From the NCBI RefSeq assembly GCF_023712425.1, contig NZ_JAMAYG010000002.1, positions 310,001 to 374,000 on the forward strand: a stretch of 64,000 nt of DNA, in the 5' to 3' direction. The notes below the pieces were generated by a model that saw nothing but the letters and a program-made list of their open reading frames with translations, was not told the DNA's origin and searched no databases. Within the stretch, counting starts at the first letter, position 1. Each line of letters opens with the position of its first letter. The position numbers and the translations under genes were made by a program. Positions 22,826 to 30,475 of the stretch are shown one piece after another. The DNA is from Rothia sp. P100. GTDB taxonomy: Bacteria > Actinomycetota > Actinomycetes > Actinomycetales > Micrococcaceae.

Positions 22826-23617
22826 GTGTATTCCGCAGATAAAGCTCGCAAGCCGACAGTAACAGCAGCGCGCCCTGCAGAAACAGAGGAAAGAACACGA
22901 GACCGTGTTCTACAAGGAGTTCTCACCCACGGCCCTGTTTCTGCAGCCAACCTGGGTGAACTCCTGAACCTGACCCCGGCAGCGGTCAGGCGGCACCTCG
23001 ACGCTCTTGAAAAAGACCGCCTCATTGAGGTCGCCACCCACCGGCAGCCAGGTGCAGGTGCCGGACGTCCAGCTCGACGCTACGTCATTGCCCCCAGAGG
23101 GCACTCAGAGCTGGGCAACGACTACCTTGATATAGCCCGCTCAGCTCTCACTATGTTGCAAGAGGCGGTAGGGGACGACGCTCTTCGGTCCTTCGCCACT
23201 GCGCGGGCAGCAGAAATGGAAGCCCGCTACCGCCCCATCGTTGAGGCGGCTGGCTCAGAGATTGCCGACCGCGCCAGGGCTCTAGCGGAAGCCATGACCC
23301 GCGACGGATTCGTGGCCAGCGCTAATGTGATGAGCCCTCCAACCTCTGCGGCTGCCCGCCTCCCTGAGCACCTACTGGCCAGTATTCAGCTTTGCCAAGG
23401 GCACTGCCCTGTGCGGGATCTAGCTCAGGACTTCACAGTCTTCTGCGATCAGGAAACACAGATTATCGCTGATCTGTTAGGGGTGGATGTACGCAGACTA
23501 TCCACCATGGCTCAGGGCGCCCACGTCTGCACCACCCACATCCCCCTGGGCAGGGTGGAGCTACCAGAACCAAGCATCCTACCAACACCAAAGACACAGG
23601 ACCAGACGGGCACCTAA
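22826..23617 (+). CDS. sufR: Iron-sulfur regulator SufR (DeoR/ArsR-like HTH)
   Basis: SufR is an Fe-S-binding repressor of the suf operon. The 263-residue protein has an N-terminal winged helix (VSAANLGELLNLTPAAVRRH, about residues 35-60) and a Cys-containing C-terminal region (CQGHCPVRD...FC...HVC) able to hold a cluster. The GTG at 22826 has no ribosome site, but TACTTT (22816-22821) ends 4 bases before it, so a leaderless transcript is likely. It precedes sufB by 105 bases on the same strand. Confidence 0.92.
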   Translation: MYSADKARKPTVTAARPAETEERTRDRVLQGVLTHGPVSAANLGELLNLTPAAVRRHLDALEKDRLIEVATHRQPGAGAGRPARRYVIAPRGHSELGNDYLDIARSALTMLQEAVGDDALRSFATARAAEMEARYRPIVEAAGSEIADRARALAEAMTRDGFVASANVMSPPTSAAARLPEHLLASIQLCQGHCPVRDLAQDFTVFCDQETQIIADLLGVDVRRLSTMAQGAHVCTTHIPLGRVELPEPSILPTPKTQDQTGT

Positions 23618-23643
23618 GCCAGCACCACAGACTTCCGCCCACT

Positions 23644-23699
23644 GGCCGGGTATACCGGCCGGAGGACGATAGACACCTTTCACGCATACCTCGTGAAAG
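23644..23699 (+). promoter_or_regulatory. Two inverted repeats between sufR and sufB
   Basis: GGCCGG/CCGGCC (23644-23660, loop GTATA) and CTTTCACG/CGTGAAAG (23677-23699, 7-base loop) are both perfect. The second lies 23 bases before the sufB ATG and could be an operator or a hairpin controlling sufB. Neither has a T tract. Confidence 0.45.
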
Positions 23700-23722
23700 C
23701 AAACCCACCAAGAAAGGCCGTA

Positions 23723-25180
23723 ATGACTAATCAGGTTGAGCAGAACGCCAACAACACCGTCATTTCCGAAATTCTGGAGGCAAACCCCGAGCTCGAAGGC
23801 ATCGGTACCTACGAGTACGGCTGGTTTGACTCCGATGAGGCAGGCCAGTCCGCGAAGCGCGGTCTGGATGAGGACGTCGTGCGCGACATCTCTGCCAAGA
23901 AGAGCGAGCCCCAGTGGATGCTGGACCTTCGCCTCAAGGCGCTGAAGTTCTTCGACCGCAAGCCCATGCCCACCTGGGGTGCTGACCTCTCGGGTATCGA
24001 CTTCGATAACATCAAGTACTTCGTGCGTTCAACCGAGGGTCAGGCTAAGACATGGGATGACCTGCCCGAGGATATCCGCACTACCTACGAGAAGCTGGGT
24101 ATTCCAGAAGCGGAACGCGAGCGCCTGGTCGCAGGTGTTGCTGCCCAGTACGAGTCTGAGGTTGTCTACCACCAGATCCGCGAAGACCTCGAAGCTCAGG
24201 GCGTGATCTTCCTAGACACCGACACCGCCCTTAAAGAGCACCCGGAGTTCTTCGAAGAGTACTTTGGCTCCGTGATTCCCGCCGGCGATAACAAGTTTGC
24301 TGCGCTGAACACCGCTGTATGGTCAGGTGGCTCCTTCGTTTACGTCCCCCCGGGCGTCCACGTTGATATTCCCTTGCAGGCTTACTTCCGCATTAATACC
24401 GAGAACATGGGCCAGTTTGAGCGTACCCTCATCATTGCTGATGAAGGCTCTTACGTTCACTACATTGAAGGCTGCACCGCCCCCATCTACTCATCGGACT
24501 CCCTGCACTCAGCAGTTGTTGAAATCGTAGTCAAGAAGAACGCCCGCGTTCGCTACACCACGATCCAGAACTGGTCCAACAACGTCTACAACCTGGTCAC
24601 CAAGCGCACCATCGTGCACGAAGGTGGCACCATGGAATGGGTCGATGGGAACATCGGCTCTAAGGTTACCCAGAAGTACCCCGCTGTCTACATGGTCGGT
24701 GAGCACGCTAAGGGCGAGACCCTCTCCATCGCTTTCGCAGGTGAAGGTCAGCACCAGGACACCGGCTCAAAGATGGTTCACATTGCCCCGAACACCTCCT
24801 CGACCATTGTGTCTAAGTCGGTGGCACGTAACGGTGGACGCAGCGCCTACCGCGGTCTGGTCCAGGTGCGCGAAGGCGCCCACCACGCCAAGAGCTCAGT
24901 CGTTTGTGACGCCCTGTTGGTAGACACCATCTCGCGCTCAGATACCTACCCCTATGTAGATATCCGTGAAGACGATGTCACCATGGGTCACGAGGCAACC
25001 GTTTCACGCGTGTCAGAAGAGCAGCTCTTCTACCTTCAGCAGCGCGGTCTGCCTGAGGACGAGGCGATGGCTATGATTGTGCGCGGTTTTGTGGAGCCCA
25101 TCGCGCGTGAACTGCCCATGGAATACGCACTTGAACTGAACCGCCTGATTGAACTCCAGATGGAAGGATCCGTAGGCTAA
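23723..25180 (+). CDS. sufB: Fe-S cluster assembly scaffold SufB
   Basis: Core scaffold of the SufBCD complex, which builds Fe-S clusters. The 485 residues are typical. The beta-helix core carries the conserved [20 protein letters not shown] Cys block (about residue 255). The ATG at 23723 follows AGAAAGG; an in-frame ATG at 23693 overlaps the inverted repeat and is less likely. sufD starts immediately after its stop. Confidence 0.97.
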   Translation: MTNQVEQNANNTVISEILEANPELEGIGTYEYGWFDSDEAGQSAKRGLDEDVVRDISAKKSEPQWMLDLRLKALKFFDRKPMPTWGADLSGIDFDNIKYFVRSTEGQAKTWDDLPEDIRTTYEKLGIPEAERERLVAGVAAQYESEVVYHQIREDLEAQGVIFLDTDTALKEHPEFFEEYFGSVIPAGDNKFAALNTAVWSGGSFVYVPPGVHVDIPLQAYFRINTENMGQFERTLIIADEGSYVHYIEGCTAPIYSSDSLHSAVVEIVVKKNARVRYTTIQNWSNNVYNLVTKRTIVHEGGTMEWVDGNIGSKVTQKYPAVYMVGEHAKGETLSIAFAGEGQHQDTGSKMVHIAPNTSSTIVSKSVARNGGRSAYRGLVQVREGAHHAKSSVVCDALLVDTISRSDTYPYVDIREDDVTMGHEATVSRVSEEQLFYLQQRGLPEDEAMAMIVRGFVEPIARELPMEYALELNRLIELQMEGSVG

Positions 25181-26431
25181 ATGATGGCTAACGAAGAAAA
25201 CCAGGGGCACAACAACCCCGCGATTCCCGGTATGGATGTTGAAGGCGAGAAGCTCGCTTCAGAGCTCACCGCTGATGACACCATCCGCGTCTCAAAGCAC
25301 AACACCGACAAGGCTGAGATTGACGGCTCACGCGCTGAGCGCAAGACCTCATACAAGGTTGAAGATTTCGCGCCGCTGACCGGCCGTGAAGAAGATTGGC
25401 GCTTTACCCCGATTAAGCGTCTTGCTGGTTTGCACACTGACGCTCTGACCGGAACCGCCCCCGTCATCGAGGTTGAAGCCCCCGCCGGTGTAACCGTGGA
25501 AACTGTTGGTCGTGAGGATTCACGTATCGGCTCAGCCGGTATTCCCGAGGATCGTGTAGCAGCTAACGCGTGGAGCAACTTCTCCGAGGCTACCGTCATT
25601 ACGGTACCTGCTGAAGCTGAGCTTGAAGGTCACATTGAGGTTGCTATCAAGGGCACCGAAATGGCACCAGCTGCCCAGCACATCCTGGTAGAAACCAAGC
25701 CTTTCTCGAAGGCTGTGGTCGTACTGCGCCACACCGGTTCAGCCGTGGTGTCCCAGAATGTTGAATTCAAGGTAGGTGACTCATCATCGCTGACCGTCAT
25801 CACCCTGCAGCAGTGGGAGGATGACGCCGTCCATGCGTCCGCTCAATACGCTGCTTTGGGCCGTGATGCCAAGTTCAAGCACGTGAACATCTCTCTGGGC
25901 GGCAAGACCGTGCGCGTCACCCCCTCCACACGTTTCAGCGCGCCCGGTGCCGAAACTGAGATGTACGGCCTCTACTTCGTAGACGCCGGCCAGCACATTG
26001 AAAACCGTCTCTTTGTGGCGCACACCGTGCCCAACTGCAAGTCCCGCGTGACCTACAAGGGTGCTCTGCAGGGTCGAGGTGCCCACGCTGTATGGGTTGG
26101 CGATGTTCTGATTGGTAAGGAAGCTGAAGGCACCGACACCTACGAACTTAACCGCAACCTCATTCTTGAGGACGGCCCCCGTGCGGACTCCGTGCCCAAC
26201 CTGGAAATCGAAACCGGCCTGATCGCTGGAGCCGGTCACGCTTCAACCACCGGGCAGCTTGATGAGGACCACCTGTGGTACCTGCAGGCACGCGGTATCC
26301 CAGCTGAAGAAGCTCGCCGCCTGGTGGTCCGCGGTTTCCTCAACGAAATCATCCAGCAGATTCGCATCGATTCGCTCGAAGAGCAGCTCATGGACGCTCT
26401 TGAAGCCGAACTCTCCATCAGCAACAACTAA
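25181..26431 (+). CDS. sufD: Fe-S cluster assembly protein SufD
   Basis: Partner of SufB in the SufBCD scaffold, 416 residues. The N terminus (SYKVEDFAPLTGREEDWRFT) and the C-terminal SufBD core with GAGHASTTGQLDEDHLWYLQ match the family. It begins directly after the sufB stop (TAAATGATG), so translation is coupled. sufC follows 27 bases later with AGGAGAA as its ribosome site. Confidence 0.96.
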   Translation: MMANEENQGHNNPAIPGMDVEGEKLASELTADDTIRVSKHNTDKAEIDGSRAERKTSYKVEDFAPLTGREEDWRFTPIKRLAGLHTDALTGTAPVIEVEAPAGVTVETVGREDSRIGSAGIPEDRVAANAWSNFSEATVITVPAEAELEGHIEVAIKGTEMAPAAQHILVETKPFSKAVVVLRHTGSAVVSQNVEFKVGDSSSLTVITLQQWEDDAVHASAQYAALGRDAKFKHVNISLGGKTVRVTPSTRFSAPGAETEMYGLYFVDAGQHIENRLFVAHTVPNCKSRVTYKGALQGRGAHAVWVGDVLIGKEAEGTDTYELNRNLILEDGPRADSVPNLEIETGLIAGAGHASTTGQLDEDHLWYLQARGIPAEEARRLVVRGFLNEIIQQIRIDSLEEQLMDALEAELSISNN

Positions 26432-26458
26432 ACTTTTACCCTCTCTAGGAGAACCAAC

Positions 26459-27217
26459 ATGGCAACCCTTGAAATCAAGGACCTGCACGTATCCGTCATC
26501 CTCGATGATGAAAACACCAAGCCCATCCTCAAGGGCGTGAACCTTACCATCAACTCCGGTGAAATTCACGCCGTTATGGGCCCCAACGGCTCCGGCAAAT
26601 CAACGCTTGCTGCGACCATCGCCGGTCACCCCAAGTACCAGGTAGACTCCGGTGAAATCCTGCTGGACGGCGTAGACGTCACCGAAATGTCAGTAGACGA
26701 GCGTGCCCGCGCCGGCCTCTTCCTGGCCATGCAGTACCCCGTGGAAATCCCCGGCGTCACCATGTCTAACTTCCTGCGTTCAGCAAAGACCGCTGTGGCC
26801 GGCGAAGCCCCCGCACTGCGCACCTGGACCAAGGACGTTAAGGGCGCTATGGAAAACCTTTCCATTGATCCCGCCTTCATCGCCCGCAATGTTAACGAAG
26901 GTTTCTCTGGCGGCGAGAAGAAGCGCCACGAAATCCTGCAGCTTGAACTGCTCAAGCCCAAGTTCGGCATCCTCGATGAGACTGACTCCGGTCTGGACGT
27001 TGACGCGCTCAAGGTTGTTTCTGAAGGCGTGAACCGCGCTCATCAGGCTAACGACATGGGTGTTATGCTGATTACCCACTACACCCGCATTCTGCGCTAC
27101 ATCAAGCCTGACTTCGTGCACGTTTTCGTTGACGGCAAGATGGTTGAGCAGGGTGGCCCCGAGCTCGCTGACCGCCTTGAAGAAGAAGGCTACGAGCGTT
27201 ACATCGGCAAGAAGTAA
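26459..27217 (+). CDS. sufC: Fe-S assembly ATPase SufC
   Basis: ABC-type ATPase that drives the SufBD scaffold. 252 residues with Walker A GPNGSGKSTL, the SufC-type signature FSGGEKKRHEI and Walker B FGILDETDSGLD, where the Asp-Glu-Thr-Asp form is typical of SufC. It is not a membrane transporter despite the family. sufT follows after 26 bases. Confidence 0.97.
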   Translation: MATLEIKDLHVSVILDDENTKPILKGVNLTINSGEIHAVMGPNGSGKSTLAATIAGHPKYQVDSGEILLDGVDVTEMSVDERARAGLFLAMQYPVEIPGVTMSNFLRSAKTAVAGEAPALRTWTKDVKGAMENLSIDPAFIARNVNEGFSGGEKKRHEILQLELLKPKFGILDETDSGLDVDALKVVSEGVNRAHQANDMGVMLITHYTRILRYIKPDFVHVFVDGKMVEQGGPELADRLEEEGYERYIGKK

Positions 27218-27243
27218 CCACTGCTTTTAGGAAGGGACCGCTC

Positions 27244-27573
27244 ATGAGTGAAACCCCAGCTGGTCGCCCCAGCCAAGAAGAAATCGAGGACGCCCTCAGT
27301 AACGTCATCGACCCCGAACTCGGTGTGAACATCGTTGATCTGGGCCTGCTCTACGGCATGCGCTGGAACGATGAGGGCGCACTGGTGCTCGATATGACCC
27401 TTACGACCGCCGCCTGCCCCCTGCAGGATGTCATCGAGGAACAGATTCAGCAGAATCTGGAAACCATGATTGATGAATGGCACGTCAACTGGGTGTGGAT
27501 GCCCCCGTGGGGCCCCGAACGAATCACTGATGACGGCCGTGATCAGATGCGCGCCCTCGGGTTCAACATCTAA
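27244..27573 (+). CDS. sufT: SufT/MIP18-family metal-sulfur cluster assembly factor
   Basis: DUF59 protein of 109 residues acting in Fe-S cluster maturation. The conserved motif DPELGVNIVDLGLLYG and the reactive-Cys block TTAACPLQD (about residue 60) are present. It is the last gene of sufR-sufB-sufD-sufC-sufT. No sufS or sufU is present here, so the cysteine desulfurase must be elsewhere. Ribosome site AGGAAGGGA. Confidence 0.92.
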   Translation: MSETPAGRPSQEEIEDALSNVIDPELGVNIVDLGLLYGMRWNDEGALVLDMTLTTAACPLQDVIEEQIQQNLETMIDEWHVNWVWMPPWGPERITDDGRDQMRALGFNI

Positions 27574-27585
27574 ACCCACAATTCT

Positions 27586-27629
27586 AAATTAGCCCGGAAC
27601 CGATAACACCAGTTCCGGGCTAATTTTTT
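27586..27629 (+). terminator. Terminator of the suf operon
   Basis: A 15-bp stem built on AGCCCGGAAC/GTTCCGGGCT with a loop of about 11 bases and a run of six T, 13 bases after the sufT stop. Confidence 0.93.
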
Positions 27630-27983
27630 GTTGAAAAATTAAATAACGATTATTTGAAACCTATCCCTAAAATTAATGGAACTTTAAAAATTTGAACAGT
27701 TTTACAATTCTCAATTAAATTCTATTTCTGGTTGAGGTTTTATAGGGGCTGTATGCGCAGAGTCTGCACTAGTGGTCATAAGGAATAATGGTATTAGGAG
27801 TGTAGATTTCACCTACAATATAGGTGAATTTATTGGCCGCGAATGCACGCTAACTGAGCCAATAAAACACTATGACTAGGAATCTAACGAAAGATCAATA
27901 TATCCCCCTTAAAGCAGGGATAGACCCTGATTGTTCACTTTTAAAGGTGCTCTGCTCTCTCAAGTAGCGCAGCTACCCCCACC
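27630..27983. other. AT-rich non-coding stretch with a palindrome
   Basis: Base composition is clearly more AT-rich than the flanks and no gene is supported. A perfect palindrome TTCACCTA-N5-TAGGTGAA occupies 27808-27828 and could be an operator. It may be the promoter region of the decayed gene that follows. Confidence 0.5.
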
Positions 27984-28302
27984 ATGGTGGTCATCCCAGC
28001 GGGTTCTTAACTGGCTGGATTAACGGCTGAAGAACACGATGAATGGAACGTGCCTGAAGCGCGCCGTGACTTTGAAACCCCTCAGCGCCAAGTCACCATT
28101 GACCAGCAGTTTGCGATGTCCCAGACCGTAGTGACCGTGAACCGGTTCCAGGCCTGTGTGGATCATACCGGATACTAGGTGCGCGGTGGCGCCTGGAACT
28201 ACCCAACCCTAGAATCTGCGTCTGGACTACCGCAGTGCTTACTACTCTTCAGATACTGTGACCAATATGTTCGGCTTCCGCGTACTGAGTGAGCTGAACT
28301 AA
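27984..28302 (+). pseudogene. Remnant of a formylglycine-generating-enzyme-like (FGE/SUMF1 domain) protein
   Basis: Translated pieces match both ends of the FGE-sulfatase domain: MVVIPAGS at the start, FETPQRQVTIDQQFAMSQTV then NRFQACVDHTGY, and VRGGAWNYP plus a C terminus ending GFRVLSELN. In-frame stops interrupt it after the first nine codons and after HTGY. The central part (about 150 residues in intact relatives) is missing, and a frame change is needed to reach the last segment. No ORF remains that could work. It is followed by a good terminator, so it was once a full transcription unit. Which substrate or role the ancestor had is unknown. Confidence 0.8.
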
Positions 28303-28333
28303 AACTAAGCGAAGGTTAACCTTAAGTATTGAG

Positions 28334-28395
28334 AGCGACTCTTCTGGTGTCTAGCCTGCTTTGTTTGCAGGCTAAAACCAGGAGGGTCGCTTTTC
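28334..28395. terminator. Large hairpin terminator after the FGE remnant
   Basis: Nested stem: AGCGAC/GTCGCT outside, CTGGT/ACCAG in the middle, TAGCCTGC/GCAGGCTA inside, then TTTTCTTT. It lies 2 bases from the stop of the convergent DJ-1 gene and may serve both. Confidence 0.8.
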
Positions 28396-28396
28396 T

Positions 28397-29002
28397 TTAC
28401 GGCGTGATTGCGAAGGGGTCGTGTGAGGGATCTGGTGCTACGGTGAGTTCTGCTCGATCCAGTATTTCTTGCAATACCACGTGACCTTCGAAGTGACCGA
28501 TGAGAGCCGCTGTCATGTCGATACCGGCTGAAATTCCAGAGGATGTCCAGCGGCTACGGTCCTGTACCCATCTGGCTGAAGGCTGCCACGAAACGTCAGG
28601 ACCAAAACCTGTGACCCAGTGGTAGGCCCGTTTGTTGGTGGTTGCTCTGTACCCCGAGAGCAGGCCGGCCTGTGCTAGCAAAGCTGCGCCGGTGCAGACC
28701 GAAACAACTGTGGCGCTATTTTTGCCAAGAAGGTGTAGCCGCTCAATAAAATCTTGATCATTCACCAGGGCACGGGTTCCTTTACCTCCAGGTACGAGGA
28801 GCAGATCGGCGCTCTCTAGGTCTGCCAACGAACGAGGGGCTATGACCTCAATACCTTGAGAACTGCTTACTTTTCCGGGGGAGGGTGCATAGAACTCAAG
28901 GTGGTAATGAGGTACAAACTGCAACAGCTCAACCGGCCCAAAAACGTCCAGAAGCTCAAAGCCATCGAAGAGGATAACTGCGATTTCCTTTTCATCTGAC
29001 AT
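28397..29002 (-). CDS. DJ-1/PfpI family protein, isonitrile-hydratase-like
   Basis: Class I glutamine-amidotransferase-like fold. The product of about 202 residues begins IAVILFDGFELLDVFGP, and has the nucleophile elbow VCTGAALLAQAGLL with the reactive Cys at about 105 and ISAGIDMTAALI near the end. This resembles InhA-type isonitrile hydratases and AraC N domains, but there is no HTH here. ATG 29002 is chosen by family alignment; ATG 29026, overlapping the SDR stop, is possible. It probably forms an operon with the SDR at 29016. The substrate is unknown. Confidence 0.82.
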   Translation of the reverse strand: MSDEKEIAVILFDGFELLDVFGPVELLQFVPHYHLEFYAPSPGKVSSSQGIEVIAPRSLADLESADLLLVPGGKGTRALVNDQDFIERLHLLGKNSATVVSVCTGAALLAQAGLLSGYRATTNKRAYHWVTGFGPDVSWQPSARWVQDRSRWTSSGISAGIDMTAALIGHFEGHVVLQEILDRAELTVAPDPSHDPFAITP

Positions 29003-29015
29003 ATCAGCGCCACTG

Positions 29016-29774
29016 CTAACCAGCATTAAAGCCCCCGTTTGTTTGCAGCAGTTGGCCATTGACCCAAGACCCCTTTTCTGAGCAAAGGAAGCCCACAAGA
29101 TGAGCGACGTCCTCGGTTGTGCCCAATCTTCCCGCTGGAGTCATCGCTGTCAACTGCTGCTCGAGCTCACCGGTCATCCAGCCCGTATTCACAGGGCCAG
29201 GGTTAAGCACATTGCACCTGAAACCCCGGCTACCGAGTTCAACGCCACTAGCAATCACCAAGCGGTCCAGCGCTCCCTTGGACGCGCCGTAGGGTAGATT
29301 ATGGGCAGTATGGTCACTGGTCAGGGCAATAACAGACTTGATGCATTCGGGGTCGGGATTGGAGAGCTCGGCATATCTTTTGATCATCAGCCACGGCGCC
29401 CTAGCATTGACCGCAAAATGCTGGTCCCAGGCCTCCAGGCTGGTGGTGAGGACGTCACTATCGACCGATTCGCAGTGGGACATTACCATTGCCCTTACAT
29501 CCCCGTCAGAAAATGCTCTATCGACCAATTCAGTAGCTGAGTGCGGCTCGGCTAAATCAACTTCCACACAGTGAATCGAACGGCCCAGTTGCTCGCCTAT
29601 AGCCTTCAAAACGTCAAAGTCGGTGGGGGAGCGGTCGAGGCCCAACCGTTCATCGTAGGCTGACCAATAGCTGATGACTAGGTCATAGCCAGCACTCATC
29701 AGTTCTTGAGCGATTGCAAAACCGATACCCTTCTTTCTGCCAACTCCTGTGATAATCGCTAGTTTTTCTGACAT
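29016..29774 (-). CDS. Short-chain dehydrogenase/reductase
   Basis: A 252-residue Rossmann oxidoreductase. A cofactor loop TGVGRKKGIG near residue 9, the catalytic Tyr/Lys in YGASKGALD and the C-terminal VNGQLLQTNGG are present, so it should be active. The glycine loop is stretched (TGxGRKKGIG), as in a subset of SDRs. The DJ-1 gene follows closely and may act on the same substrate. A specific reaction cannot be named. Confidence 0.9.
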   Translation of the reverse strand: MSEKLAIITGVGRKKGIGFAIAQELMSAGYDLVISYWSAYDERLGLDRSPTDFDVLKAIGEQLGRSIHCVEVDLAEPHSATELVDRAFSDGDVRAMVMSHCESVDSDVLTTSLEAWDQHFAVNARAPWLMIKRYAELSNPDPECIKSVIALTSDHTAHNLPYGASKGALDRLVIASGVELGSRGFRCNVLNPGPVNTGWMTGELEQQLTAMTPAGRLGTTEDVAHLVGFLCSEKGSWVNGQLLQTNGGFNAG

Positions 29775-29864
29775 CTTTTGTCTTTCTCTTGGCCTGGTCT
29801 CTTGAACGAGCTAAGTGATGGTGGGGCAAAATAAACCCGCGAGTCTATGAGCTATGAGCGGCGC

Positions 29865-30389
29865 TTAGTCGCCGGTTTCTCCGTCGATATTTTCTCGCAG
29901 AAGGTCGGCGTGCCCCAGATGACGGCCCCATTCCTCGATGAGATGTAGAGCCACCCAGCGGTAGGAAAAGTGGTTGCCTTCCCCGGTGGCTCTCTTACTC
30001 ACGTCATCCCAGTCAGTACCCTGTAGCAACTTGCGGGTCTTATTCGTGCTGAGTTTCAATTCTTCGATGATAGTTTCGATGGAAAGAGTGCTGTGCCAGT
30101 CAGCATCCGGATCAGCGTCCCAGTCGGTAGATGCCCAGGACTCCATTTCCGGGTTGCCCAGCAGGATGTAGTCCCGCCAGTAGTCTTCAACGAACCAGAG
30201 GTGGGCGGCCATACCTTTCAGCGTCATGCTGCTGGGTGGCAAGGCGCGGCTGAGAGCATCCTCGGCCAACCAGCTTCCGTCAGATGCTTGAAGTTTGCGC
30301 AAGAAAACGTCCTGCTGGAAGGCGATGTAGCCCAGCACGACCTCTTTTTCGTTGCCCGCAAGCGGCGGATCAACTAAGGGTGTCTTCAT
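29865..30389 (-). CDS. DinB-like (DUF664) protein
   Basis: A 174-residue four-helix-bundle protein of the DinB/DUF664 superfamily, some members of which are thiol-dependent (mycothiol or bacillithiol) transferases. His residues suited to metal binding are seen: AAHLWFVEDYWR (about 65), HLIEEWGRHLGHADLLRE (about 150). The transferase role is inference from the superfamily. It stands alone upstream of the SDR, with about 90 bases between. Confidence 0.85.
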   Translation of the reverse strand: MKTPLVDPPLAGNEKEVVLGYIAFQQDVFLRKLQASDGSWLAEDALSRALPPSSMTLKGMAAHLWFVEDYWRDYILLGNPEMESWASTDWDADPDADWHSTLSIETIIEELKLSTNKTRKLLQGTDWDDVSKRATGEGNHFSYRWVALHLIEEWGRHLGHADLLRENIDGETGD

Positions 30390-30475
30390 GAGCCCAGCAT
30401 AACAAGTCTGGACATAGTAGAAGCGGCACCAGGTACGTTGTACTCAGTGCCGCTTCTAAGATTTCCGCGAATGCT

